From: Paenibacillus silvae
GTDB taxonomy: Bacteria > Bacillota > Bacilli > Paenibacillales > Paenibacillaceae
NCBI RefSeq assembly: GCF_014639235.1
Contig: NZ_BMFU01000016.1
Coordinates: 34,162 to 98,161, forward strand
DNA: 64,000 nt
Reading direction: 5' to 3'
Shown here one piece after another: positions 42,364 through 52,000 of this stretch. The translations under genes were made by a program, and so were the position numbers. A model generated the notes under the pieces. That model made no database searches. It worked only from the letters and a program-made list of their open reading frames with translations, and was not told the DNA's origin. Each line of letters opens with the position of its first letter. The stretch's first letter is position 1.

Positions 42364-44187
42364 CTACGAACGCGTCCGGTACTCCTCGGCTTTCGCCTGC
42401 ATCCCGGCGGCTACAGCCTGCTCTTCGCTCAAGCCACGGTCTGCGGCAAAGGCACGGATGTCCTGCGTGATGCGCATGCTGCAGAACTTCGGCCCGCACA
42501 TGGAGCAGAAATGTGCCTCTTTCGCCCCTTCTGCGGGCAGCGTCTCGTCGTGATAGGACAGTGCCCGTTCCGGGTCTAGTGACAGGTTAAACTGATCCCG
42601 CCAGCGGAACTCGAAGCGTGCCTTCGACAACGCATCATCCCGGCGCTGGGCGCGTGGGTGGCCTTTGGCCAAATCCGCGGCATGGGCAGCTATTTTATAA
42701 GCGATAACCCCTTCACGCACATCGTCCTTGTTGGGAAGCCCCAGATGCTCCTTAGGCGTTACGTAGCAGAGCATGGACGTACCGAACCAGCCAATCATCG
42801 CCGCTCCGATGGCAGACGTAATGTGATCGTAGCCTGGCGCGATGTCGGTGGTCAGCGGGCCGAGAGTATAGAACGGCGCTTCCTGACAGATTTCCATCTG
42901 CAAATCGACGTTTTCCTTGATCTTGTGCATCGGCACATGCCCCGGTCCTTCGATCATCACCTGCACATCATGCTTCCATGCAATCTGCGTTAATTCACCG
43001 AGCGTTGCCAGCTCCGCCATCTGTGCCTCGTCATTGGCATCGTAGATACTGCCTGGACGCAGTCCATCCCCCAGAGAGAAGGCCACGTCATACCTTTTCA
43101 TAATCTCGCAGATTTCCTCAAAATGGGTGTACAAAAAGTTCTCCTGATGATGTGCCAGACACCACGCTGCCATAATCGACCCGCCCCGGGACACGATGCC
43201 AGTCATCCGCTTCGCGGTCATCGGAATATAACGCAGCAGCACGCCGGCATGAATCGTAAAGTAATCCACGCCCTGCTCCGCCTGCTCGATCAGTGTGTCC
43301 CGGTACAGCTCCCACGTTAGAGCCTCAGCCTCTCCGTTCACCTTCTCCAGCGCCTGATAGAGCGGCACCGTACCAATCGGCACGGGAGAGTTGCGGATAA
43401 TCCATTCCCGGGTCGTATGAATGTCCTTGCCTGTAGAGAGGTCCATCACCGTATCCGAGCCCCAGCGCACCGCCCAGGTCATCTTCTCCACCTCCTCCTC
43501 GATGGAGGAAGATACAGCCGAGTTGCCGATATTCGCATTGATTTTAACGTGAAAATGTCGACCAATCAGCATCGGCTCACTCTCCGGGTGATTGATGTTG
43601 GATGGCAGAATTGCCCGCCCGCTTGCCAGCTCCTGCCGTACAAATTCAGGCTCTACGCCTTCACGGATCGCGGCATATTCCATCTCTGGCGTAATGATGC
43701 CCTGCCGCGCATAATGCATCTGTGTAACGCAGCGCCCAGCCTGAGCGCGCAGCGGCTGCCCCCGGAATCCGGGGTATTCCTCCGCCCCGGCTCTCCGTCC
43801 GCCAGGCTTCAAGCCGTTATCCTCGGGCTTCACCGCCCGGCCTTCATATGCCTCTACATCACCGCGCTCCATAATCCAGTGATTCCGGAGCGCTGGCAGC
43901 CCCTTCCGAATATCCATCTGGAAATCGGGATCGGTCATCGGGCCGCTCGTATCGTAGACACGCAGCGGCTCATTATGCTCCACCCCTTGGGGAGTATTCG
44001 TGTCATGAAGGGCAATTTCACGCTCCGGTACAGCAATATCCGGCCGTGAGCCCTGAATGTATACTTTGCGGCTGCCGGGGAAGGGCTGAACCCCTTCCGC
44101 CGCTCCGGTTTTCTTTTCCACCGGATGACCATCGCGCCCCAATTCCTCTGTTCCGATCTGCTTCCCCGTTTCGTTACCTGTATTCAT
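42364..44187 (-). CDS. thiC: Phosphomethylpyrimidine synthase
   Basis: A 607-residue radical-SAM enzyme that converts aminoimidazole ribotide into the thiamine pyrimidine HMP-P. It has the C-terminal [4Fe-4S] motif CSMCGPKFCSM (CX2CX4C), plus the conserved ILPSNINHPESEPM, GTSMLCYVTPKEHLGLP and EGPGHVPMHKIKENV. The frame is open upstream, but the ATG at 44187 follows ACAGGAG and begins MNTGNETG, so it is preferred. A TPP riboswitch with a terminator lies upstream. No other thiamine gene is adjacent. Confidence 0.96.
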   Translation of the reverse strand: MNTGNETGKQIGTEELGRDGHPVEKKTGAAEGVQPFPGSRKVYIQGSRPDIAVPEREIALHDTNTPQGVEHNEPLRVYDTSGPMTDPDFQMDIRKGLPALRNHWIMERGDVEAYEGRAVKPEDNGLKPGGRRAGAEEYPGFRGQPLRAQAGRCVTQMHYARQGIITPEMEYAAIREGVEPEFVRQELASGRAILPSNINHPESEPMLIGRHFHVKINANIGNSAVSSSIEEEVEKMTWAVRWGSDTVMDLSTGKDIHTTREWIIRNSPVPIGTVPLYQALEKVNGEAEALTWELYRDTLIEQAEQGVDYFTIHAGVLLRYIPMTAKRMTGIVSRGGSIMAAWCLAHHQENFLYTHFEEICEIMKRYDVAFSLGDGLRPGSIYDANDEAQMAELATLGELTQIAWKHDVQVMIEGPGHVPMHKIKENVDLQMEICQEAPFYTLGPLTTDIAPGYDHITSAIGAAMIGWFGTSMLCYVTPKEHLGLPNKDDVREGVIAYKIAAHAADLAKGHPRAQRRDDALSKARFEFRWRDQFNLSLDPERALSYHDETLPAEGAKEAHFCSMCGPKFCSMRITQDIRAFAADRGLSEEQAVAAGMQAKAEEYRTRS

Positions 44188-44523
44188 GTCTCCTGTCTCC
44201 TCCTCCGTGATTTTGGCTCCGTGTCGTTTGTACACGAATGTGTCAGCTTTGCATGGCTCACCCACCTGTCCAGAACATCCAGAGCACAGAAGCACAACAG
44301 GAATGACCCTGCGCACACAGCCGCATTGATCCAGGAGACATCTTATTATGTACAGGCAGCGTCGAATTCGGGATTGGCTTCACGATGAGTTCAGGTGATT
44401 TCACCGCTTTTGTTGTTCGTTGCTCCACCCTGTCGTCTAACCCTGCCTGCATAATCTGCGATCAGATCAAGGATATCACGAAGGCGGACGCTCAACATAC
44501 GAGGCTCGACTTGCCGCTGTATA

Positions 44524-44552
44524 TAAAAAAGCCGGTTCCGAGGGAACCGACT
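44524..44552 (-). terminator. Riboswitch-controlled terminator ahead of thiC
   Basis: On the minus strand GTCGGTTCC, a three-base loop, GGAACCGGC and a T run. It lies downstream of the TPP aptamer and 340 bases before the thiC start, so it can serve as the expression platform. No gene is seen between it and thiC. Confidence 0.85.
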
Positions 44553-44651
44553 CATGTCCATCACCATACACGTAAACATAGGCATCTCGCTGCAAAAACA
44601 GCATCTGCGCCAGGTTAACGTCTATAGTGTTTGTGGTCAAAAGGCCGATTA

Positions 44652-44742
44652 CTTCCCTACGCTGGTATGATCCAGATCAGGTGCAAAGGGTCCGGAATCT
44701 CGTGCGATCCCGTCTCAGTCCGGACAATTCGGACTCCCCCAG
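44652..44742 (-). ncRNA. TPP riboswitch (THI-box)
   Basis: Read on the minus strand: GGGGGAGTCCGAA, CTGAGACGGGATCGCACGA, then the strongly conserved CACCTGATCTGGATCATACC and AGCGTAGGGAAG. These are the aptamer's P1-P5 signature sequences. Thiamine pyrophosphate binding should favour the terminator at 44524-44552 and switch thiC off. Confidence 0.95.
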
Positions 44743-44974
44743 TAACGTAAACATATTGCGGCATACACACCGCTGTTCAACTTAAACGATGATGCTCAAA
44801 CTGGCCCCGCCGGGCCGTCCATTACAGAGTAGCTTAATCTGGTTAGAAATACAACCTTTATATTCCAGAGAATTTGTTTGTTCGGATGGAACTGGAGCAA
44901 AAGTCCATTAGCACAAATTCGGTTGGAACAAATATCGAAGTCAACTTCACTCCAACAAAAGTACGCCACCGAAT

Positions 44975-45718
44975 TTACGACAACATAAGTCCCATCTGCG
45001 CTGCCGCTTCCTTCAGCACGGGTGCATACTCATGCAGTGTCTCCTGTGAGAGCCGGCTGACCGGGCCGGACACAGAAAGCGCTGCCGCGATGCTGCCCCT
45101 GCGATCCATAATCGGTACGGACACCGCAGCCGCTCCAGGCTCACGCTCTTCATAGCTCGTTGCATACCCGCTCTCCCGGATGTCTTCCATCTGCGAAAGA
45201 TACACGGCCGGGTCGATAAATACGGGCCATTCCGGGCCGTTCATCAGCTCTTCGCGGTCCTCTTCCGTGGCAAATGCCATCAGAACTTTACTGGAGGCTC
45301 CTACGGAAAGCGGCAATCTGGCCCCTACAGGCGCAACCCGGCGAATGGCCTGATCACTCTGTACCGCCTGAATCCGAATCCGCTCGCTGCCGTCTCGAAG
45401 GTAGAGACTCACCGTTTCACCCAAACGATCCCGAAGCCTCTCCATCGCAGGCAGCAGCAGAATCGCAGGATCATCACTGCGTGACATATGGGCAGACAGC
45501 TCCCAGATGCGAATGCCCAGTCGGTACTTCTCCGTGGCCGCATCACGAATGACAAAGCCTTTATCCTCCAGCGTAGCCATCAAGCGATGCACCGTGCTTT
45601 TGTGCAGACCGATCTGGCTGGCAATTTCGGTGAGTCCAAGATCGCTGCGCGTGGTAAAACATAGTAATATATCCAGCGCCCGTTCTACAGCCCGGACGGT
45701 TAACTTGCGGTCTTCCAT
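44975..45718 (-). CDS. IclR-family transcriptional regulator
   Basis: A 247-residue regulator. The N-terminal winged helix (VRAVERALDILLCF, LTEIASQIGLHKSTVHRLMATL) is followed by the IclR effector domain (about 75-247), with GASSKVLMAFA near 147 and RESGYATSYEEREPGAAAVSVPI near 190, as in IclR/KdgR proteins. GAGGAGGG precedes the ATG. The family responds to acids such as glyoxylate, pyruvate or sugar acids. The palindrome 20 bases upstream, shared with the aconitase leader, suggests autoregulation and a TCA-cycle link. Confidence 0.9.
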   Translation of the reverse strand: MEDRKLTVRAVERALDILLCFTTRSDLGLTEIASQIGLHKSTVHRLMATLEDKGFVIRDAATEKYRLGIRIWELSAHMSRSDDPAILLLPAMERLRDRLGETVSLYLRDGSERIRIQAVQSDQAIRRVAPVGARLPLSVGASSKVLMAFATEEDREELMNGPEWPVFIDPAVYLSQMEDIRESGYATSYEEREPGAAAVSVPIMDRRGSIAAALSVSGPVSRLSQETLHEYAPVLKEAAAQMGLMLS

Positions 45719-45737
45719 GGCATGATGCCCTCCTCAT

Positions 45738-45754
45738 GTTTCATCACATGAAAC
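45738..45754. promoter_or_regulatory. Palindrome upstream of the IclR gene, probable operator
   Basis: GTTTCATCACATGAAAC: the same 7-base arms as in the acnA leader, with a different 3-base centre. It lies 20-36 bases before the IclR start codon, a usual place for autoregulation. Confidence 0.6.
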
Positions 45755-46009
45755 TTGGTTACATAAATTATATGAGAAACAGTCTCATCTGTAAACCGGA
45801 AAGAGTGATAAAGCTGGCGAAAACTTGAAAATAACATGCCATTTTACGCATCTCTCATGCAACTTAATCTCCTGTAAATTTCACACTATGGAAATGTTAT
45901 CTATACAACTAAAGAACTATATAACAATTGCGTAACAAATGGCGCTAATCAATTGACTTTAACTATATCGGAACATACGATAAAGATAGGAACACATTTA
46001 ATTAAATCC

Positions 46010-46032
46010 ATGCTAAAGCATGACTTTAGCAT
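46010..46032. promoter_or_regulatory. Inverted repeat upstream of the alpha/beta hydrolase gene
   Basis: ATGCTAAAG, a five-base spacer and CTTTAGCAT: perfect 9-base arms about 100 bases before the 46133 start. Possible operator. The rest of the 45755-46132 gap is AT-rich with a TGAGA/TCTCA pair near 45773 and no gene. Confidence 0.4.
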
Positions 46033-46132
46033 CAGGATGTATGCTTGATTTTAAGTAAATAAATAGCTGTTGTTTGCCCGTTGTAATCGTATACTGAATT
46101 TCGCTTAACTGAATTGTAAAGGAGGGGCGTGC

Positions 46133-47164
46133 ATGTATTCGACATCCCAGAGCGAAGCCCCGCTGCATACCAAAGTGTCCGATCTGCCCTCTTCGTTGTC
46201 ACCAAGGCTGATTCGGTTTAAACATATTGTCGTAGCGTTGCTGCTCTCCGTTGTATTTTTCCTGTTGTTTTGTTTTATTGCCTTACACGGTTATATTGCA
46301 TGGGTGCTTTCGAACCCTACAGTCGCACCTGTTTTCTCGAATCCCATGCAGGCTAAAAACATGAAATACGAGGATATCACCTTCCCGGCAGCAGACGGCA
46401 GCCGCACAATGCAGGGCTGGTATATTCCCGCTAGTAATGACTCGGGTAAAACGATTATTTTCAGTCACGGATATGGTGCCAACCGCGAGGAAACCTGGGT
46501 GCCGATGTATGATCTGGCCCACTACGCACACCAGCTCGGGTTCAATGTTGTGATGTTTGATTACGGCTTTGCCTCTCAAATCAACAGAGCTGTAGCGACT
46601 GGCGGCAAAGCCGAGTCACAGCAGCTGCTTGGTGCTATTCAATTCGCGAAGCAGCGCGGAGCGCAGGAACTGGTCGTATGGGGATTCTCCATGGGAGCAG
46701 GCACCGCTTTGCAGACCGGATTGCTGACGAATGAAGTAGATGCCATGATTCTGGACAGCACGTTCCTGCTGGAGCCGGACACGCTCTACCATAACATTCA
46801 TAATCAGATCAATCTGCCGCGCCAGCCTACACTGGAGATTATGAAGCTGCTCTTCCCTGTGCTGAACGGGACAGGTCTGCAACAGATTCCGTATCAGGAA
46901 GTGAAGAAAAAGGACTATTCGTTCCCGATCTTCTTTATCCACGGTACGGAGGATGAGAAGGCTCCTTATCCAATTGCTGAACAGCTTGCCGCCAATCAGA
47001 CCAATCCATATTCGGAGGAATGGATCGTGAAGGACGCGCATCACGAATTGATTTTCAGGGAGCATCCGAAGGAATATTTACGCCGTGTTTCGACTTTCCT
47101 GAGTCATGTGACCAAGACCAGCAGTGACGATGTGCAGCAAACCGCAAGTAATAATGTGCGTTGA
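46133..47164 (+). CDS. Membrane-anchored alpha/beta hydrolase
   Basis: A 343-residue protein with one transmembrane helix (about residues 33-55, IVVALLLSVVFFLLFCFIAL) followed by an alpha/beta hydrolase domain, probably facing outward. The oxyanion region is IIFSHGYGANREE, the nucleophile elbow GFSMGAG (about 188), the acid in FFIHGTEDEKAPYP and the histidine in DAHHELIF. It resembles the YqkD/BAAT-type hydrolases; substrate unknown. AAAGGAGGGG precedes the ATG. Confidence 0.87.
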   Translation: MYSTSQSEAPLHTKVSDLPSSLSPRLIRFKHIVVALLLSVVFFLLFCFIALHGYIAWVLSNPTVAPVFSNPMQAKNMKYEDITFPAADGSRTMQGWYIPASNDSGKTIIFSHGYGANREETWVPMYDLAHYAHQLGFNVVMFDYGFASQINRAVATGGKAESQQLLGAIQFAKQRGAQELVVWGFSMGAGTALQTGLLTNEVDAMILDSTFLLEPDTLYHNIHNQINLPRQPTLEIMKLLFPVLNGTGLQQIPYQEVKKKDYSFPIFFIHGTEDEKAPYPIAEQLAANQTNPYSEEWIVKDAHHELIFREHPKEYLRRVSTFLSHVTKTSSDDVQQTASNNVR

Positions 47165-47228
47165 GCTACTAATTTATAGATGAACTTTGTTAGCGTGGTC
47201 CACGCTGCAAAGCTCAGTGAACGTGTTC

Positions 47229-47252
47229 AGAGCCCCGAAGGGGCTCTTTTTT
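47229..47252 (+). terminator. Terminator of the hydrolase gene
   Basis: AGAGCCCC, GAA loop, GGGGCTCT and a T run. Confidence 0.9.
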
Positions 47253-47300
47253 GTATACACATAGGACAACACACCCCCGGAATATACTGCCTGAGACAGA

Positions 47301-47538
47301 GCTATATAAGCTGAACTATTTATTTACACGTAAACGGAGAGGACAGAAAAAACCTGAAAAAGCGAAGCGGTCGCCTGAAAGCTTTCTGAAAGAAAGCTGC
47401 ATCGGAAGCATACACTTATCACCGGATTTTCCCCTTTGTAAAAGGGAATTCAAAAAAAATCTGGGGATAACCGCTACTCTCCAGGTTGTTCTGTCATCGG
47501 AGTGGATGGTGTAAAATCCTTAGTTCAACTTATATAGC
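47301..47538. mobile_element. MITE-like element, copy 3 (most complete)
   Basis: Ends GCTATATAAGCTGAACTA and TTAGTTCAACTTATATAGC are inverted repeats of about 19 bases, each starting at GCTATATAAG. The orientation is opposite to copies 1 and 2. Inside are GAGAGGACAGAAAAAACCTG, a CCCCTTTGTAAAAGGG hairpin and ATCGGAGTGGATGG. No coding sequence: it would have to be moved by an enzyme encoded elsewhere. Confidence 0.88.
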
Positions 47539-47660
47539 ATAAATGAACGTAGACTGCGTGGAATGATGAAAGGTTACTTGAGGATCGCTTCATGATTGCT
47601 CGATGAAAGCTTGTACGATGAATTAAGAATAAAAAATGCAGGATTGGAGGTCCGCTGAAT

Positions 47661-48950
47661 ATGAACTGCGACGAATATGGCCGTCTGCTGCCTTTGCGGA
47701 CACTGGAGGAAATCCGTTTCTGGAAGGAGCAGGAGAAAGAACATACTCTCCTTATTCGGGCACTGGTTCCTGACCTGGAGCCTGCTTATGTGAAGATGCT
47801 GGAGGAATGGGAGGCAGCCTTTGCGAGCAGCGAACGAGCAGCGAATCAGCTGATCAAGCAGCTGCTGCCCGCAACCCAGCCGCCGGCTCCGTATATCATG
47901 CGCTGCATTGATCAGCTCGTCTCGGCAGCACAGGAGCAGTCCAGAGCGTTTATTAAGCAGCTGTATGTCATGCTGGAGCAAAGTGCCGCTGTACGTGCGC
48001 TTCCACTTGCTCAAACTGTAATTCTGCATATCATCCGTGAATCAGAGTATTTCCTGGGGGTACTCGAAACCTTGAGCCAGCCTGGCCTCCTGCGCGAAGC
48101 ACCATCATCATCCATACTGCTGGAGAACGCATTGCACAGCACCCGTTCAGAAGACAACAAAGCCGTTTGGCGTGAAGCCAAAGAGACTCAATCCAATTCT
48201 ACTACCCAAACAAATGCAGTTCCCACTTCTACTGTAAAGGCACAATCTGCATCCCCCCAGCCTTCTGCTGGCGGCAGTGCTTCAACTGAGCCTTCAACGA
48301 GTGCTTCCACGGTTAAAGAAAAGCCGGTTCCCATTGGCGGGCATACGCTGCCTCCCCTGCCTTACGCGTACAATGCACTGGAGCCGCATATTGACGAACT
48401 GACGATGCGTATCCACCACGACAAACACCATCAATCCTATGTAGACGGTCTGAATACGGCCGAGAAGAAGCTTGCTGAATCTCGTAAAAAGAACAATTTT
48501 GAGCTCGTCAAGCATTGGGAGCGTGAGCTTGCTTTTAACGGCGCAGGGCACTACCTGCATACGATCTTCTGGACCATTATGAATCCCGCAGGTGGCGGCA
48601 AGCCTGAAGGCATGCTTGCTGAGCAGATCAAACGTGATTTTGGCAGCTACGAGGCATTCAAAAATCAATTTACCGAAGCGGCCAACAAGGTCGAGGGCAG
48701 CGGCTGGGCGATGCTTGTATGGAGTCCGCGAGCGCATCGCTTGGAGATTTTACAGGCAGAGAAACATCAGAACCTCTCCCAATCCGACATCGTACCGCTC
48801 CTGCCGCTGGATGTATGGGAGCACGCCTACTATCTCAAACATCAGAACGAGCGCAAAAAGTATATCGAGGACTGGTGGAATGTCGTCTACTGGCCTGCTG
48901 TAGCTGAGCGTTACGAAGCCGCACGCAAGCTGTTGTGGCCGCCTTATTAA
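47661..48950 (+). CDS. Superoxide dismutase with N-terminal DUF2935-like helical domain
   Basis: A 429-residue two-domain protein. Residues about 1-165 are helical, with EEIRFWKEQEKEHTLLIRAL near the start, resembling DUF2935 metal-binding four-helix proteins. A Ser/Thr/Gln-rich linker (about 175-230) follows. Residues about 235-429 are a complete Fe/Mn superoxide dismutase with ligands in IHHDKHHQSYVD, GAGHYLHTIFW and LDVWEHAYYLKH. The start has GGAGGT about 11 bases upstream. A classical sodA lies at 58894. The N-domain may store or deliver metal; this is inference. Confidence 0.88.
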   Translation: MNCDEYGRLLPLRTLEEIRFWKEQEKEHTLLIRALVPDLEPAYVKMLEEWEAAFASSERAANQLIKQLLPATQPPAPYIMRCIDQLVSAAQEQSRAFIKQLYVMLEQSAAVRALPLAQTVILHIIRESEYFLGVLETLSQPGLLREAPSSSILLENALHSTRSEDNKAVWREAKETQSNSTTQTNAVPTSTVKAQSASPQPSAGGSASTEPSTSASTVKEKPVPIGGHTLPPLPYAYNALEPHIDELTMRIHHDKHHQSYVDGLNTAEKKLAESRKKNNFELVKHWERELAFNGAGHYLHTIFWTIMNPAGGGKPEGMLAEQIKRDFGSYEAFKNQFTEAANKVEGSGWAMLVWSPRAHRLEILQAEKHQNLSQSDIVPLLPLDVWEHAYYLKHQNERKKYIEDWWNVVYWPAVAERYEAARKLLWPPY

Positions 48951-49005
48951 GCGCGAGCGGGGCATATGTAGTATAAGAATACGATAACAAACTATTTTAA
49001 ATTTA

Positions 49006-49050
49006 AAAGAGATATCCCCAGTCGAAAGACTAAACGATATCTCTTTTTTA
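49006..49050. terminator. Bidirectional terminator between convergent genes
   Basis: AAAAGAGATATC pairs with GATATCTCTTTTT, with GTC/GAC inside the loop. It lies between the dismutase stop and the stop of the SLH protein gene. Confidence 0.85.
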
Positions 49051-49098
49051 AATGCAATGCGCATCTCCCACCACATGCACGCGCACAATCCGTATGTT

Positions 49099-51501
49099 TT
49101 ATTCTTTAATGGATGCGGCCTCGATGGTTTGATAAGCCCAATGCGTATCAGGAACATCAGACCATGCTTTTATCGCTGCTGAAGCCGGCTGAAGACCGAT
49201 TAATTTGTTGATCATGGTCACAGCTTCAGCACGTGTTACAGGTTGTTCTGGACGGAAGGTGCCATCCGTATAACCTGTAAGCACACCTGCTGCATTCAGT
49301 CGATTAATAGCTTCCTGTGCCCAATGCTGCTGTACATCCTTGAATGCCGCTGCTGCCTCGGAAGCTGCTGTCTGCTCTCCCTTCAGCAAATGCTGCAGCA
49401 CATTTGCCAGCTCCGCCCGGGTGATTGCCTGCTCCGGTTTGAAGCTGCCATCTGGATATCCTTTGACATAACCAGCCTGGACCGCAGCCATGATGCTGCT
49501 CTCTGCCCAGTGATTTGCTTTTACATCCGCAAACGATGCTTCGCTCTCCGCTTCTGCAGTACCTGTTACTCGAATCATGAGTGCAGCCATCTCTGCACGT
49601 GTTACGAAACGCTCTGGTTGGAAACGTCCGTCCGCATATCCGCGAATGTAAGGCTGTGCTTGTGTGGTCTGACCTGCCCAGTCTTTAACCCGAACGACAG
49701 AGAATGTACTGAACTGATCCACATGAATCTCAATGCCTTGCTGATTGTTATCTCTGTTAAGTGTCACAAGTTTACCATGCACCAATTCCTTGGTGCCGCT
49801 GCTATGTTCAATGTACACACCCAGGTCCGCAGGGTTCACACCTGCAAGCTGTTTGCTGTCCACTGGCAGTACAAGCGTGACTGGACGGCTTTGCAGATTG
49901 GTTTCAATCGTCATAGGCCGGCCCAGCACCTGAATATTTTTCGTTCCTGCGGATTGAATAAGGGTCTCGTTCGCCAGCAATCTTTGTTCAATTGCCTCAC
50001 GTGACTCCTGTTTCTTTACCGGAACCAAACGGAAATACACATCGTCCGTTCTGTCTTTCAAAGAAGCAGCCGGAATGCTTACTTTCACGTTCGGATTAGA
50101 GATGACCAGCTCAATTCCTTGCTCTGCAAATAATATCACCGATTCACGCGCCAGCTTCACATCCCACTGAGAGACTTCATCCTTCACATCCGGAATTCGG
50201 ATAACTGCCGTATGCGAGCCTGTTTTTTTCAATTGATCAATAACGGATTGCGCTTTGCTTTGGTTCAAAATAAGCTCGTCTTTAATCGTGCCATCTGTTC
50301 CACGAGTCCGGCTGAGTTCCAAGGAATCAATGGTGGAAGCCTGTTCGCCATTCGCCACATCCACCTTGATGATCTCCTTCTGCGGAGCAGTGGATGGAGC
50401 TGTTGAAGAAGATGTTGATGGAGAAGGTGATGGGGTGACAACCACTTCACCACCGCCGCTGCTTGGAGCTTGAGGAGTTACGGACACCGACACTTTAAAA
50501 TCTGATGCACCCGAACCGTTTGAAGTTCGAACAGCAAATACGTAAGGCAGACCATTCGTTAGATTCGTAACGGTGTACTGCAATGCATCCATCGGCCCTG
50601 CCACTTTAACCCAACTCTCTGGATTCTGCGGCGCACCACTACCCTGATACATATAAACAACGTACCCTTCTATTTCGGGTACACTGCTCCAATCCAGCTT
50701 GACTTGTCCATTGCCAGCCTGCGGGGTAAGTGTTGCGGGTGCTTCTGGCAAACCAGGTGTAACTACATTGGAGACGACATAGTCGGACTCCGTATGAGTA
50801 TCATTAGACGTAGATTTAACTGCAAAAATATAAGGCAACCCATTCGTCAAGCTATTGATTACCCTTTCACTGTTCAACATGTTTGTAATGTCAATCCAGT
50901 TATCAGGGTCTACTGGTTCTTTAGAACCCTGATACATATAAACAGCATCAGTAACTGAAAGATCCGAGTTCCAGCTAATTTTCGCCTGAGCATTACCCGC
51001 AACAGCTTTTACATTGGTAGGAGTAAACGGGGAGCCTTCAAGGGTTTGGAATTGCTGATACCCCAGATCAACCAAATCGACTGAATTGTTACCGGGATCA
51101 TCAGCTGTAAAATATACAGCATAATCAGTCAAGGGAGATAAGTGATTGAAAAACAGGTCCTTCTCTTCCTCTGCCTGTAAATCAATATAAGTTCCTGCAA
51201 GTGTTGCATTTGCCTTGATTGTATCCAGTTCAGGCCTTGGGCTAAGCCAGTCTACTATACGAATCTCATAATATAGACGTGCACTCTCCGTTAGCTTTAC
51301 ACTTGATTTAAATGTTGATGCAGTAACCTTTACATCTATAGGAAAATTAGGAGCACCACGAACAAAGTCTATTGCAGCAGCTGCACCTGCTTTCCCCACA
51401 AAATAAGAATGATCTGTCATACCAAGTGCCAAAACAAAAATGAATAATAGTTTCATTGGACGATTTATCCATACCAGCTTATCGGATATTAATCTTCTCA
51501 T
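49099..51501 (-). CDS. S-layer homology domain surface protein with fibronectin type III repeats
   Basis: An 800-residue exported protein with a signal peptide near residues 15-40 (LLFIFVLALGMTDHSYF). Two fibronectin-type repeats (about 155-250 and 253-345) both contain the near-identical words AVYMYQGS/VVYMYQGS and SLTNGLPY/NLTNGLPY. A Ser/Pro/Thr linker and a central domain of about 230 residues follow. The last 180 residues hold three SLH repeats (GYADGRFQPERFVTRAEMA, GYPDGSFKPEQAITRAELA, GYTDGTFRPEQPVTRAEAV), which anchor proteins to pyruvylated wall polymers. AAGGGAAGG precedes the ATG. Its ligand is not known. Confidence 0.9.
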   Translation of the reverse strand: MRRLISDKLVWINRPMKLLFIFVLALGMTDHSYFVGKAGAAAAIDFVRGAPNFPIDVKVTASTFKSSVKLTESARLYYEIRIVDWLSPRPELDTIKANATLAGTYIDLQAEEEKDLFFNHLSPLTDYAVYFTADDPGNNSVDLVDLGYQQFQTLEGSPFTPTNVKAVAGNAQAKISWNSDLSVTDAVYMYQGSKEPVDPDNWIDITNMLNSERVINSLTNGLPYIFAVKSTSNDTHTESDYVVSNVVTPGLPEAPATLTPQAGNGQVKLDWSSVPEIEGYVVYMYQGSGAPQNPESWVKVAGPMDALQYTVTNLTNGLPYVFAVRTSNGSGASDFKVSVSVTPQAPSSGGGEVVVTPSPSPSTSSSTAPSTAPQKEIIKVDVANGEQASTIDSLELSRTRGTDGTIKDELILNQSKAQSVIDQLKKTGSHTAVIRIPDVKDEVSQWDVKLARESVILFAEQGIELVISNPNVKVSIPAASLKDRTDDVYFRLVPVKKQESREAIEQRLLANETLIQSAGTKNIQVLGRPMTIETNLQSRPVTLVLPVDSKQLAGVNPADLGVYIEHSSGTKELVHGKLVTLNRDNNQQGIEIHVDQFSTFSVVRVKDWAGQTTQAQPYIRGYADGRFQPERFVTRAEMAALMIRVTGTAEAESEASFADVKANHWAESSIMAAVQAGYVKGYPDGSFKPEQAITRAELANVLQHLLKGEQTAASEAAAAFKDVQQHWAQEAINRLNAAGVLTGYTDGTFRPEQPVTRAEAVTMINKLIGLQPASAAIKAWSDVPDTHWAYQTIEAASIKE

Positions 51502-51627
51502 CTCTTAACCTTCCCTTCGCTGTGGTTTTTGAATGAGTATACTAGTGGATTCTGAACATTTTCTGAACAAAATTCGACAAAACACGCATTAAACCATTGT
51601 TATTCGCAGCAGGTTCAATTTGTACAA

Positions 51628-51661
51628 CAAAAAAGGCGAATCTCTTAATAGAGATTCACCT
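51628..51661 (-). terminator. Terminator after the 74-residue gene
   Basis: On the minus strand GGTGAATCTCT, an ATTA loop, AGAGATTCGCC and a T run. Confidence 0.85.
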
Positions 51662-51704
51662 CATAATCCACTTCATATTACACTTCATACATAAGATACC
51701 TATG

Positions 51705-51929
51705 TTAAGAAGCGCAGCCCTCACATGCTACATAGTTGTCGCCAACCTGTTTGCTAATCGCAATCAGATCACCGAGCTTGATATCGGACTCCTCTGTAAA
51801 CTCCAGATCGGCAATACGTGCCACAATCAGGGCAGCAGCCTCTTCTTTGCTGGTTGCCATTTGGCTGAACTCTGACTTTTCACCTGTTGAAATGACTTCA
51901 TACAGGTATGTATATCTCAATGTTTCCAC
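51705..51929 (-). CDS. Small hypothetical protein ending in CEGCAS
   Basis: A 74-residue protein from a GTG start with AAGGAGAGG upstream. It is acidic, mixed alpha/beta, and ends in a CEGC pair near the C-terminus that might bind metal. It is the last gene before a terminator, 70 bases after lipL. Function unknown. Confidence 0.65.
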   Translation of the reverse strand: METLRYTYLYEVISTGEKSEFSQMATSKEEAAALIVARIADLEFTEESDIKLGDLIAISKQVGDNYVACEGCAS

Positions 51930-52000
51930 TCTAATCCTCTCCTTCCGAAATCACATCATACCATCTCTGTTACCCAATTCCAAGCCTGATGAAAAAGAAC

